In this document: piece after piece, positions 1 to 9,842 of the stretch
Layout of the letters: each line of letters starts with the position of its first letter
Position numbering within the stretch: position 1 is the first letter of the stretch
Assembly: GCA_021399445.1 (NCBI GenBank)
Contig: JAJTUQ010000005.1
Location: 4,712,001 to 4,776,000 of the forward strand
Length of the DNA: 64,000 bases
Source of the DNA: Xylogone sp. PMI_703
Taxonomy: Eukaryota > Ascomycota > Leotiomycetes
Direction: 5' to 3'
Program-made: the position numbers and the translations under genes
The notes under the pieces: model-generated
What the model was told of the DNA's origin: nothing
Database searches by the model: none
Seen by the model: the letters and a program-made list of their open reading frames with translations, nothing else

Positions 1-2023
1 CAAGACCTCGCTCTCGAACAGGAGCCTCATGACTACGCACGGCAGGAACGACAAGGTTGTTTAGCATAGCTACGAGATCAGTGTTTTGCTGGAGATTCCC
101 CTCAACATTCTCAAGCATGCACTGGACAATGTGCAGACATTTCATATTGACCATGATCTCTCGGATAGCCTTATCACGTTCTTCCTCTTCTGTCAACTCC
201 TTCTTTTTGGAATTCTTGCCAGTCTTTGCAGAATCGCTGTCATCACTAACTTCAGACCTTGCAGAGTGGAAACTCTCATCATCGACATCTTCAGCTGACT
301 CATCCATAATTGTATCATGAACATCAGCAACAGCCTCAAGAACAACACTGCAGAATTCTCGTTCTCCAGCAGCATCCCCTGCACAAATTCCTCGTAGGAC
401 TTCGACTGTGAGCTTGGTGACTTCTTCTGGCAGGTCTGGGATAGATAGAGATTGTCTTAGAAGAGCAAACATCTTTCTTCGCCCAACCTCATCTGAATAA
501 TCTAGTGTCCGTGCGATATGCAGAAGCTGCTCCACTATGAACTCCTGGTCAACGGTATCTTCCTCTTCTTCGCCCTCTGCTACTTCCTGGGAAGCAACCC
601 GCTTTATAGCTTCGACAAGCGAATGAGTATAACGCTGTAGGTAGTAGGCTAGTTTTGTTACCTCGGGCATCTTCTCGATTAAAGCTTCATATTTGCCGTT
701 TCCTTCCGTCCTGCAGAAATCATTAAAAGTTCGGGCCATAAACACCGATTCAGCAGTTAATGTCTCCCAAAATTGTGTATCAAAGGACACAGCATCTCTA
801 TAATCGGGCCGACCTTCCCAGAAACCCTTCATAGCCTCGAGTGCTACACCATTTTCAACTCCTGAATTAACAACATCAATTCTCTCGATTAGTTCTAGAA
901 GAGCATCAAAATTCGGACCAGTCTTTTCTGGCTTTGGAGCATCTGCGTCTCCCTCCGTCTCTTGACTCGCTGCAATAGCAGTGGCCGCGCAGTCTTCAAT
1001 CCACCTCTCGCGGAATAATCTCGCTGCAGCCTTACGGACATTCTCGTCTCGATCTCGAAGCCCCCAGCGAAGAATCTTTTCACGCATAGAGAGTGATAAA
1101 TGCCTGAAATCACCAAGAGTGGGTAAGAGTCGTGAGTAGAGTGCTCGTCGCGTCGCAGCATCCTGGTCACGCGCTCTTTCCAGTAAATACGGGAGCGTAT
1201 TTGGAAGAATAGGCAGGTTGACAAGGAGAGACCTGCGCACATCTGCACTAGGGTCATTTTGCAAAACATCTAGGAGCTTATCCAACAATCCTGCATCTTC
1301 CTCATCATCATCGCTGACTTCGGCCTGTTCATCTGCTTCATTCCCGGCAAGTCGACCGAGACCAAGGACAGCCTGGACACGAACCATGGCTTCTTTATCT
1401 CGTAGTCTTTTCAGGAGCCCATGACGCAGTAACTGAAATAGGTCGTCATCAATAGAATCCAGAGAATTGATAATATGTGCAATCAACTGTGTTGCTCGAT
1501 ATCGAACAAACTTCTCTTTCGCCGTAAGCAGCGGCAGCACTTTATTCATAACTTGGGCCGTGAGCCTACTACTTGGCGTTTCAACCATGATTCCCGTTTC
1601 ATCCTCATTGTCCGGAAGAAGTTCATTGTCTTTCTCATTTGCGTGCCTCAAAAATAGTCCAATAAATCTGATTGTCTTCTCACCAACTGTTTCACTCTTC
1701 TTCACGGGCATGACCCTCAAAACACATCTGGTAAATTCGTAGTTAAACTGTTCTTCATCGAAATCTTCTGCTCCGGTTTTAATCTGTTTCTGTGAAGGTG
1801 GCTCATAGCAGCACGCTTCTTGGATCTTGCGAAGAGTAATAACTGACTTCCGATGAGAGGCAGTGTTTCGTTGCACATCGCGGAATATGGAGCTGACTTG
1901 CGTTCGTAAAGCGTTGTCCGGCGTCTCCTCTGGCACGTCGACATGTTGGCCAGATGATCTTGTTGTCCTCTGAGAACCAGCAGCAGATGCTCTAGTAGTT
2001 CTTGTTGATGCTCGAGGCGGCAT
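1..2023 (-). CDS. CND3: Condensin subunit Cnd3/Ycg1 (CAP-G), partial
   Basis: Non-SMC HEAT-repeat subunit of the condensin complex, which compacts mitotic chromosomes. A single open frame of 674 codons runs from the ATG at 2023 to the left edge, so the C-terminus lies outside the window. No intron is needed. The N-terminus is basic and Ser/Thr-rich (MPPRASTRTTRASAAG). Helical repeats follow, including RDKEAMVRVQAVLGLGRLAG around residues 195-215 and RDENVRKAAARLFRERW. An acidic Glu/Asp-rich linker lies near residues 480-490, and a second acidic, Ser-rich stretch ends in a KNSKKKELTEEEERDKAI segment. The order HEAT array, acidic linker, HEAT array fits the Cnd3 family. It is divergent from the cysteine synthase gene, with 398 bp between the two ATGs. 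Confidence 0.88.
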   Translation of the reverse strand, partial: MPPRASTRTTRASAAGSQRTTRSSGQHVDVPEETPDNALRTQVSSIFRDVQRNTASHRKSVITLRKIQEACCYEPPSQKQIKTGAEDFDEEQFNYEFTRCVLRVMPVKKSETVGEKTIRFIGLFLRHANEKDNELLPDNEDETGIMVETPSSRLTAQVMNKVLPLLTAKEKFVRYRATQLIAHIINSLDSIDDDLFQLLRHGLLKRLRDKEAMVRVQAVLGLGRLAGNEADEQAEVSDDDEEDAGLLDKLLDVLQNDPSADVRRSLLVNLPILPNTLPYLLERARDQDAATRRALYSRLLPTLGDFRHLSLSMREKILRWGLRDRDENVRKAAARLFRERWIEDCAATAIAASQETEGDADAPKPEKTGPNFDALLELIERIDVVNSGVENGVALEAMKGFWEGRPDYRDAVSFDTQFWETLTAESVFMARTFNDFCRTEGNGKYEALIEKMPEVTKLAYYLQRYTHSLVEAIKRVASQEVAEGEEEEDTVDQEFIVEQLLHIARTLDYSDEVGRRKMFALLRQSLSIPDLPEEVTKLTVEVLRGICAGDAAGEREFCSVVLEAVADVHDTIMDESAEDVDDESFHSARSEVSDDSDSAKTGKNSKKKELTEEEERDKAIREIMVNMKCLHIVQCMLENVEGNLQQNTDLVAMLNNLVVPAVRSHEAPVRERGL

Positions 2024-2421
2024 CTTTGTGGGAGGTTTGCTTTGAGCTCGAATTTCGAAGACAGAAAGTTTTTATGACCAGATTGCGGCGCGAAATATGA
2101 CCCCTTCTTCGTTTATTGCTTTCGCTGGCACTGACAGATCGACCAAGTTGTCACAGTTAAAGTTAGTAATTCAAATCTCGATAATTCCGCCCTCCTATTG
2201 CGAGCCACATCGACGAGTCCGTACTGTGTGCTCTCGTCTTGGTTGTTAGGTTTGTTGTTCTTGTTGAAGTGCGTTTGAGGTTGTTTACGTTCAGCCTAAT
2301 CCGGTTAGATTATCACCGATTAGATAAAGTGGGTAGGGTCCATAGCGATTATGTCGCCATCGATTAGGCGTGGGGAGGCCTGTAAAACTACGGTACAGAA
2401 ACTTCAATTGCTTCACCAGCA
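2024..2421. promoter_or_regulatory. Divergent promoter between CND3 and cysteine synthase
   Basis: 398 bp between two divergent start codons. It carries several CGATTAG-like words between about 2298 and 2368 and ATGTCGCCAT at 2351-2360, which matches 9 of 10 positions of the filamentous-fungal CYS3/MetR sulfur-regulator consensus (ATGRYRYCAT). An open frame beginning at 2351 is not the gene start: the conserved protein reads in another frame from 2422. Confidence 0.5.
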
Positions 2422-3604
2422 ATGTATAGATTTGGGGTGCGACGCTTTGCCACGACAGCTAGGAGAGCTGCCGAAACGGCGGCTCAGATGGAAGCTGGCA
2501 ATTCCTACGGCATTGCTGTCTCCAAAGCCCAAGGGGTGGTGAAAGGTCTTACGGGGGGTACGCTTTCCCCGCGTTTAACAATAAAGGAATTCTAACCCTC
2601 AACCAGCAATTGGAAATACTCCTTTGATCCGACTTAATAAAATTTCAGATGCGACGGGCTGCGAAGTGCTTGGCAAAGCCGAATTCATGAACCCCGGAGG
2701 ATCAGTTAAAGATCGCGCTGCGTTATATGTAGTTAAAGATGCAGAGGAGAGGGGCTTATTGAAACCAGGAGGTACAGTCATAGAGGGAACGGCTGGAAAT
2801 ACTGGAATCGGACTTGCGCACGTATGCAGATCTAAAGGTTATAAGCTTGTCATTTACATGCCAAACACCCAGTCTCAAGGAAAGATTGACCTTTTGAGAT
2901 TACTGGGAGCCGAGGTCTATCCGGTACCGGCAGTTGCGTTTGAGAACCCAGAGAATTACAATCATCAAGCAAGACGACACGCTGAGAGGCTAGAGAATGC
3001 GGTGTGGACAAATCAGTTCGATAATACCGCTAACAGGCGAGCACATATTGAGACGACCGGTCCGGAAATCTGGGCTCAAACTAAGGGGAAGATAGATGCC
3101 TTTACCTGTGCAACTGGTACTGGGGGAACCTTAGCTGGGACGACTCGCTATTTAAAGACTGTATCGCATGGAAGAGTTAAGTGCTTCTTGGCAGACCCTC
3201 CTGGAAGTGTCTTACACTCTTATATTTCTTCTGGTGGTCAATTGATCGAGAGAACTGGTTCCAGTATTACCGAAGGTATTGGCCAAGGGCGTGTTACGGA
3301 CAACCTGCAACCCGATATTGGGCTTATGGATGGCTCAATGAATATTCCTGACGAAAAGAGCATTGAGATGGTGTATCGATGTTTAGATGAAGAGGGACTG
3401 TATCTGGGTGCTAGTTCATGTTTGAATGTGGCCGCTGCTCGAGAGCTTGCCCAAAAGCTTGGCCCAGGAAATACCATTGTCACAATCCTTTGTGATGGAG
3501 CGTATAGATATGCCGAGAGATTGTTCTCAAGAAAGTGGCTATCTGAGAAGAAGCTCCTTGATGCTGTACCGGAACATCTCCAGAAGTATATAGTACTTCC
3601 ATAA
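2422..3604 (+). CDS. MCY1: Mitochondrial cysteine synthase (O-acetylserine sulfhydrylase type)
   Basis: PLP-dependent fold-type II enzyme making cysteine from an O-acetylserine-type substrate and sulfide. It resembles yeast Mcy1 and S. pombe cys12. Exons are 2422-2557 and 2607-3604 (49-bp intron GTACGC..CCAG), giving 377 residues. The start at 2422 gives an Arg-rich, acid-free leader ([18 protein letters not shown]) typical of mitochondrial import. Splicing rebuilds the family motif [11 protein letters not shown] across the junction. The PLP lysine is in [11 protein letters not shown] (about Lys80), the substrate loop is GTAGNTGIG and the phosphate cup is [10 protein letters not shown]. The 3' end faces the next gene across only 73 bp. 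A candidate sulfur-regulator site lies 62 bp before the ATG. Confidence 0.92.
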
Positions 3605-3677
3605 TCTATATGTACATTGTATATAACATAAACCACATTTCACTTCAGAATCGTACACTATCTATAAATGGTATGGT

Positions 3678-4694
3678 CTATGTTGACTCACTACCAAATA
3701 TTAGGTCGTAGATCTCAAGACCGCGAGGCTTGTTTCCCTTCACCTCTCTAGCCTTCTCACTTGCGCGCAGTTCAGACACAAGTCTCTCTATCTCGGGTAT
3801 TTTCGACTTCAGCTTCTGCACTGATGTTGCACTATCTGGAAGTACAGTCAAAGTAGTCTTCATAGCATGCAACAACGGAACTAAAGCTGCAAGCCTGTAG
3901 TTTGCCTCATGCGAAGAAACTCTAGGCAACATTTCCAGATCTGTTGCTGACAAGCGTTCGGCATATTTAGCAACTTTATCGTCCTCGTCCTTGCCGTCCA
4001 GGTGCCTCGAGGCCCTTACAGCGGCCAATTGCAAAAGAACTCCGATAACATCAGGCAGGATTCGAGGGTCCGTTTCAGAAACAGTTCTTGATCCTGCATG
4101 CCTTGGGTCCTCAAGTAGATCTGCAACCATTTCCGCCCATGCTAAGGCTTGCTTAGTCTGTTTCTCACTCCAATTGGCATCTGCAGCCTTCTTTTGAAGT
4201 TGCCACATCAACTCAGTAACTATTTCTGGATCATGCAAAGAAAATCCAGTAGTGCCTACTCTTCTAGCGCACTCCAAGGCAACATCGTGTCTACCCGCCA
4301 GACAAGCCTTTCGCACAATTTTTGCTGCATCTTTTGGCTTTAACTTTCTATTAGCACCATTTAGGCCTTGAAGTATTAACGGAAGATTATCCCAATCGGA
4401 TTTTGTTTGCATTAATTCAATTGCACTGAAAAGAGCTCGGCGGGTGTTCGGTACGTCCTTCGTAACGTCGATATGTTCCAGTCTGAATTCTTCCCCTCCT
4501 ATATCAACGGTGACACTATCCGATTTGAGGAGCTCTCTATTTCGATCGCGAGATATTAACTGCTGGTGTGCTCGCGATAAGTGGGAAGGGAGGAGAATTT
4601 TAGTTCTGAAGCTGTTGAGAATAGCATCAAGTTCGGGGGACGACGATGGAGAAAATGTTGGGAGTGCTGGGCTCGTTAGCAAATAAATCCTCAT
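3678..4694 (-). CDS. Conserved fungal protein of unknown function, helical/PPR-like
   Basis: A single exon of 338 residues from the ATG at 4694. I do not recognise a named domain. The middle (about residues 75-260) is almost all amphipathic helix with stretches such as KDAAKIVRKACLAGRHDVAL followed by ECARRVGTTGF, which resemble helical-hairpin (PPR/TPR-like) repeats. The N-terminus (MRIYLLTSPALPTFSPSS) is short, hydrophobic and free of acidic residues, so mitochondrial targeting is possible but not certain. The C-terminal part (LKSKIPEIERLVSELRASEK) looks like a short coiled coil. Even codon use and a dense fold argue for a real gene. It is convergent with the cysteine synthase gene and divergent from bL19m. 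Confidence 0.72.
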   Translation of the reverse strand: MRIYLLTSPALPTFSPSSSPELDAILNSFRTKILLPSHLSRAHQQLISRDRNRELLKSDSVTVDIGGEEFRLEHIDVTKDVPNTRRALFSAIELMQTKSDWDNLPLILQGLNGANRKLKPKDAAKIVRKACLAGRHDVALECARRVGTTGFSLHDPEIVTELMWQLQKKAADANWSEKQTKQALAWAEMVADLLEDPRHAGSRTVSETDPRILPDVIGVLLQLAAVRASRHLDGKDEDDKVAKYAERLSATDLEMLPRVSSHEANYRLAALVPLLHAMKTTLTVLPDSATSVQKLKSKIPEIERLVSELRASEKAREVKGNKPRGLEIYDLIFGSEST

Positions 4695-5065
4695 ATTATG
4701 CTAATTACCTACCATTTTTCAATTGAGTAGCTGAACTTTTGAACGTTCGTTTCTGAGCATGGGTACTCGCTATAGCATTTCGTACAACACAATCACTGCA
4801 TCGTAGCAGCTTATTCAGATTTCTACGCACCATTGGAAGAAATCTTTGGAAGAGGAGCTTTCTAGTAAGAAGATCTCATCTGTCGAGAATCTTTCACTAG
4901 AATTTACTCCCTAGGTTAGAAAATATGAGGGGTGGTTCGCAATGCTGGTGCGTACAGCATAGAATCGAAATTATTGCACGCAGTTCAAGGCGGTGAGAAA
5001 AGGCAAAATTATTTGGACAACCAGTTTCAAGCCTCAACTTTAAGCAACCTTCAACGAGTGACGCC
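4695..5065. promoter_or_regulatory. Divergent spacer between the helical protein and bL19m
   Basis: 371 bp between divergent start codons at 4694 and 5066. I see no RNA gene, repeat or recognisable regulatory site. Confidence 0.4.
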
Positions 5066-5806
5066 ATGGCGACAATGGCTACTACGCTCCGGCCATTGAG
5101 CTATTGGAGGTCAATACTAAGGAGGGCACAGCAGCATAATGGGGGGATGAGGTCGTTGACGACGTATCACCATTCAAAGCCTGCTTCCATGATACCTTTG
5201 CCAATCGCGAGCCAGGGACCAGCATCTCATGGTTCGTAATTCAATTACAGTCCCAATTAGACAATAATATGAAGATAATAAGCCTAACAATTATGCTCAG
5301 AGAATAGAAAGATAAAGACTTACCCGCCCCCACCATCCGCCGCTGCCTTATGCAAAGAACCCATAAAAGCATTTGAAGACGAGCAAATATCACATCTCGA
5401 CCCCACCGGAGCACGCAAAGAGCTGTTTTCAAAATCAAATCCAGAATGTGCCAAAGTTGGAGATATTCTACTCGTACGACTGAAAACTGGTGACCCTTTT
5501 GCCGGTGTCTGCATAAACATTCGCCGACGAGGGGTAGATACTGCGATTCTTCTTCGGAACGAATTAACAAGAGTAGGAGTTGAAATGTGGTATAAAATCT
5601 ACAGTCCCAATATCGATGGCATTGAAATTGTACAGAGGAGGGAGAAGCGGGCCAGGAGAGCTAGATTGACATATATGAGGAAGCCGAAGCACGATATGAG
5701 AAGTGTGCAAGGTATTGTTCTTCAGTATCAACGCGCGCAAGCCGCTCTGCGAGGTGGTGGAAGAGAGGAAAAGAAAATTGGACAGAAAAAGAAGGGGAAA
5801 CGGTAG
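5066..5806 (+). CDS. IMG1: Mitochondrial large-subunit ribosomal protein bL19m
   Basis: Protein of the mitochondrial 54S subunit, homologous to bacterial L19 and yeast Img1. Exons are 5066-5231 and 5301-5806 (69-bp intron GTTCGT..CTCAG), giving 223 residues. The leader (MATMATTLRPLSYWRSILRR) is basic, with no acidic residue, as expected for import. The L19 domain covers about residues 95-195, with KVGDILLVRLKTGDPFAGV, then INIRRRGVDTAILLRNEL, then the RARLTYMRKPKHD basic loop. The C-terminus is a Lys/Arg-rich tail (KKIGQKKKGKR). The ATG at 5066 sits in good context (gccATGg); a second in-frame ATG lies three codons downstream. Confidence 0.92.
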
Positions 5807-6337
5807 ATGAGAGACACACTGTATCATATATTGAGCGCATTGGAAAGGGATCCATTAAAGAAATAACTATGGATATATGTTTTTATGTAACAATAGCCGC
5901 CCCCAACCCAAGGTATCATAAATCTTTCAATTCTGACCATTCTAGGTTTGCGAGACTAGAAAATCGATATGAACAGTGATTTATCATCCACTGTTTGCTG
6001 ACAATTTTGTATTCGGACGCAAACGCCTTCCGTTTTCATTAAGTCATTCTGGTCGTAACATTATAGAAATCCACCTGCGCCAACATAGAAACTTACTCGT
6101 AAACAGTCATAAAATCGTCATGATTCATGCCAAAATATAAAATGCCTCCGCCTACTCTACCCAGTTTTGTGTATATAGTAGTCGTCAGTGCTCTGTTGCT
6201 CCGGTACTATTGCCGGTGGAGTCCCAAGGTCTGTGTGTTGACAATCCAAACACCTACATCCGAGAATCGGAACCACGTTCGTCGAGGATGCCGCGAATAA
6301 CGGAATAAGTATATCATACTTAATCAATGTAAAATTG
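5807..6337. other. Convergent 3' spacer
   Basis: 531 AT-rich bases between the stop of bL19m and the stop of the facing gene, so it should hold two 3' UTRs. I see no gene, repeat or RNA. Confidence 0.5.
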
Positions 6338-7732
6338 CTAGCCCCCTCTATCTGCAGACTTTCCTTTTCTATCAACATCTGCCGATTTCAATATCTCTCG
6401 CAGACTTCCTTCAGCATAAGATGGCCTTCTAGGTTTGCTTGAAGTATTATTTGGTTGTTTCTCTAGGCGTCTGCTCCACGGTAACCAGGAACTTATACTA
6501 TTTAGAATAGAAGGTCTCCCTTCATTCTGTATGGTTGATGTTAATGCCCCAGAATCATTGCGTATCACAGATGCCGGGGAAATAACATCCAAGGGCCTAG
6601 CTGCTGATATACTTGGGAGACTCTGGATGTTAGAGACAACCTCAAGGTTGACTGCTGAAGACGTTTGCGGTCTTGAAGGTTCACTAACGAGAGAGATGGT
6701 TGAAGGAGGTGGGGCATCTGGTTTGTGCCTAGTCCCTTGAGCGTTATCGATGATAATCGATGCAAAGGTGACGGATCTGGAACGAATATGTTTTGGTGCC
6801 GGTTGTACCTTAGGCCCCTCTTTGAGTTTGTCCTTAGTCACTAGTGAAGTATTTGACTCCAACTTATGCCGTGCTGTGGCCCTTCCGCGCACTTCGTCAG
6901 CTAATACAGCAGCAGGCTTCTTTGCAGACTTGTCTTCATCTGAGGATCTTGAAGATGACATGATTGTTTCGAGAGTCCCATAAGCAGCAGACCTAGCTCG
7001 TCTCGCATTTTTGGGTCCTCTGACAGCAAGTCGTTGTTGTTCATCATCGGACCCAATTGCTTGCAGTGTGGGCCCTCCTAATTGCCCTTGAGTGGCAAGA
7101 GGTTGGGTCACTGGTTGGAAAATCTGATCGCCTCGACCATGAGGAGGCATGTGTACCTCATACTGATTGCTTAGACTGTATTTGCTCCGGGCACAGATCT
7201 CAGCAATTCTTTCCAGATCCTCCGTGACACCGTGTCTGATCTCATCCATGATCCCCTTGAAAGTGAAAGCCTCCACAGGAGGGAGCTTCAGATCCCCCAT
7301 CTTCGATACTGTTACTGCAGGCTGGCCATTTTCTTTCTTTGTAGTTGTGGGACGGTGTTGAGATCGTGTACGAGTAGATCCTGAGTAGGTTCGCACAATC
7401 ACAGGCTGATTGTAGGTGGTATTCCTCGCACCGGTTGATTTCGCATAGCGATGATGGCGGGACCGAGTAGCGCCGTTAAGCTGACGAAGGGCAGAGATCC
7501 GATACGCAACGGTTGTTTCGTCGAAGATGTGCTCCCCATGTGCAGCTTCTTCCGATTGAACTAGGCTTGCACTTGATGTGTTGGCACTCCAAAGAGCCGG
7601 CGGCAAGAAAGGTAAAGGCAGCGAGCGTCGTCTCGTTGTGTCCGGAGCAGATCTAGCTGCCTTCGGAGGAGTATGGGTAGGTAAGGATTCGAGGAGAGGA
7701 GTTGAGCCATTGGTGGCATGTTCTATCGCCAT
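6338..7732 (-). CDS. Unknown fungal protein, Ser-rich and largely disordered
   Basis: A single exon of 464 residues from the ATG at 7732. No named domain is recognised. The N-terminal 140 residues are Ser/Thr/Arg-rich and low in structure. A compact region at about residues 150-205 (KLPPVEAFTFKGIMDEIRHG, then VTEDLERIAEICARSKYSLS) looks like the only folded, probably conserved, module. The rest is basic and Ser-rich with RRAR, SRSSDEDKS and RSRSVTFASI segments that look like kinase or docking sites. A tryptophan pair (SSWLPWSRR) lies near the C-terminus. It may be a regulatory or scaffold protein, but the sequence does not say which. The 299-bp divergent spacer to the next gene probably holds both promoters. 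Confidence 0.68.
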   Translation of the reverse strand: MAIEHATNGSTPLLESLPTHTPPKAARSAPDTTRRRSLPLPFLPPALWSANTSSASLVQSEEAAHGEHIFDETTVAYRISALRQLNGATRSRHHRYAKSTGARNTTYNQPVIVRTYSGSTRTRSQHRPTTTKKENGQPAVTVSKMGDLKLPPVEAFTFKGIMDEIRHGVTEDLERIAEICARSKYSLSNQYEVHMPPHGRGDQIFQPVTQPLATQGQLGGPTLQAIGSDDEQQRLAVRGPKNARRARSAAYGTLETIMSSSRSSDEDKSAKKPAAVLADEVRGRATARHKLESNTSLVTKDKLKEGPKVQPAPKHIRSRSVTFASIIIDNAQGTRHKPDAPPPSTISLVSEPSRPQTSSAVNLEVVSNIQSLPSISAARPLDVISPASVIRNDSGALTSTIQNEGRPSILNSISSWLPWSRRLEKQPNNTSSKPRRPSYAEGSLREILKSADVDRKGKSADRGG

Positions 7733-8031
7733 AATGTGGGTCTTCAGCTTGTGCTACAATGCCAATTGAGCTGACATTTTGCTGAGGAGGCGGAATCGAG
7801 GAGCGCAATCAGACTCATGCCTGTATTGCGGTCGAAAAGCACATTTATCTTCGAGCATATGCGAAGTGAACTGTCAAACGGTGGGGAGACTGCCACGCTG
7901 GAGCACGGGCCAGGGTCCACCGGCGCGCTAAAGGCGAAACCGCAAGCGGCAAATATCATTCGCCCCGCCTGCATCCCCAGATTCCTACCATCAAACCACG
8001 TTATTCCAATGTCGAGCCAAGTCCTCCCGCG

Positions 8032-9555
8032 ATGGCTTCCTCTGCGGGTCGCGACGACGAAAACCGTTCTGATCAGAATAAATCAGAGAACCCATTCATA
8101 AGATTCAAGCACTTTGCAGACTCCCAAATCAGCGCTCTGCTGCAGGGCATCGTCGGCTTGCCGTCGGCTATCTCACGACTTCCCCCAGTTAACCCACAAT
8201 GGGCGGAGTTCGATAAGAATACTAGGCATCGTGATGATGCCAAAGAGGAAGAAAATGACTTGAAAAAATCAGAAGTCGAAGGATCCACCAAAGGGGGCGA
8301 TGATGGAGAAGAGATCATTATACCTGTCAAGAAGTCGTGGGATCAGAAACCATCTATCGATGAGCATGCTGAAGATGGGATAGCATTGGATTTGCCTCTA
8401 TATTCTCCGGTTACCAAATCCCTCTTTGCTTCCCTAGATCCATCAGATAAGAGCCTGGACTGGCCGAATGAAGATCAGGCACGCCGTGATAATTCTGGGT
8501 CGAGCTTCCTTTTTGACCATATGCCTATTTTCATCAGATATGGCGAGCGCCCATCTAGCGTCATGAAGATTGTACAATTGCTAGCCTACAATAACCTGAA
8601 ATCTCGAACAGATCTCCGTTCGGATTCGTCAATCCTTCCATATCTTCTATTCTCACCTTATTCTCCAATCAAGCTCTCTTTAGAATCAAACTCTTATCGT
8701 GAAACACAGTCGTCGGGCCCGCCGGACGACTTTCCATATCAGGAGGCATTTGAAGATCTAATACTTACGACACAAGGTCACCACATTGGCCGGCCGATGT
8801 GGCCTCGTCTGTTCAACAGAGGCGGTTTGCTGGATTTCCCCTTTTTTGATAGCCATATAATGCGTGCGGGAAGTGCTATAGCCTGGATTTACCAGCTCAG
8901 CGCTTATCGACTTCTCGAGCCAATTGGACAGGGGCACCAAGTCAACACGCAGGTGTCTACGTGGGATGGTTTCAGGAGAGCAGCTAACAGCTCCGAAACC
9001 GAAGAAGATATGTACAATGAGTTTCTTCGAGGCTCAGAGACAACCCAACCTAAGAATAGCATATTTCTTACTCGCTATAAGGAGGCGATTGATCGCCAGT
9101 TTCGAGAGCTCGAGAAAGCAAGTAAAGAAATACGACGAACCGTAGAGCCAGAAACGACCAGTAAAGACGAGTTTGATGATGTTGATGAGTTCCATGGTAT
9201 GCTTGGAAATGAAATGAAGAAGTTGGAGGCGGAACTGAGTGTTGCAAAACGAAAACTTGAGAGACTTACGAGTGAAATAACAGTACAGTCAAAACACACA
9301 ACAGAACAGGATCAAGTAGTAGCGACCATCACTTCCCAGGACACAAGAGTGCGTGAAGATGGTACAGTTGAAACCACAGTCCAGATTCGCCGTCGCTTCG
9401 CTGATGGTCGGGAGACCATCACAACCAAAACGAGCATAGGAGAAACCGATTACGATGATGCTTACGGTTCTAGCACAGAACAGGAAACAGAAAATGATAC
9501 CAAGGATGGCGCTAAGGAAGGTAAGAACAAGAAAAAGGGATGGTTTTGGTCCTAA
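8032..9555 (+). CDS. Unknown fungal protein with C-terminal coiled coil
   Basis: A single exon of 507 residues from the ATG at 8032. I do not recognise the family. The N-terminal part (NPFIRFKHFADSQISALLQG) looks like a short amphipathic segment. Residues 130-300 are globular, with aromatic-rich patches such as PYLLFSPYSPIKLSLESN and LLDFPFFDSHIMRAGSAIAW. A coiled coil follows at about residues 395-420 (LGNEMKKLEAELSVAKRKLE). After it comes a beta-like repeat (DGTVETTVQIRRRFADGRET), then an acidic tail and a basic, aromatic end (NKKKGWFWS). An end of that kind could bind membrane, which is speculation. Confidence 0.72.
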   Translation: MASSAGRDDENRSDQNKSENPFIRFKHFADSQISALLQGIVGLPSAISRLPPVNPQWAEFDKNTRHRDDAKEEENDLKKSEVEGSTKGGDDGEEIIIPVKKSWDQKPSIDEHAEDGIALDLPLYSPVTKSLFASLDPSDKSLDWPNEDQARRDNSGSSFLFDHMPIFIRYGERPSSVMKIVQLLAYNNLKSRTDLRSDSSILPYLLFSPYSPIKLSLESNSYRETQSSGPPDDFPYQEAFEDLILTTQGHHIGRPMWPRLFNRGGLLDFPFFDSHIMRAGSAIAWIYQLSAYRLLEPIGQGHQVNTQVSTWDGFRRAANSSETEEDMYNEFLRGSETTQPKNSIFLTRYKEAIDRQFRELEKASKEIRRTVEPETTSKDEFDDVDEFHGMLGNEMKKLEAELSVAKRKLERLTSEITVQSKHTTEQDQVVATITSQDTRVREDGTVETTVQIRRRFADGRETITTKTSIGETDYDDAYGSSTEQETENDTKDGAKEGKNKKKGWFWS

Positions 9556-9842
9556 AGATCATATATTGCAATCCGTCACAATCTCCCACTCATCATAGAA
9601 TGATTATCGCAACTGCATAACACTATGTATCTCTGCATTTTGAGTATTAAGAATAATGAATAAGTTGATTAACTTTATGCTATATTTATATCTGAGGCTT
9701 CGTAATGGTAAATATGTTAGGGCCTATGACCAGTTTATGCTCTACAGTTCCCAATTTTGTGTGACCAAAAATATACAAATCACCAAACGCCACGCATCGG
9801 CCTTTATCAGCCCGCTTTTCATCCTATACCGCCGAGTCAAAT

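Noticed and set aside
2351..2542. 63-codon ORF as a short upstream gene
   Set aside because: The conserved cysteine synthase first exon (from 2422) overlaps it in another frame and explains the region.
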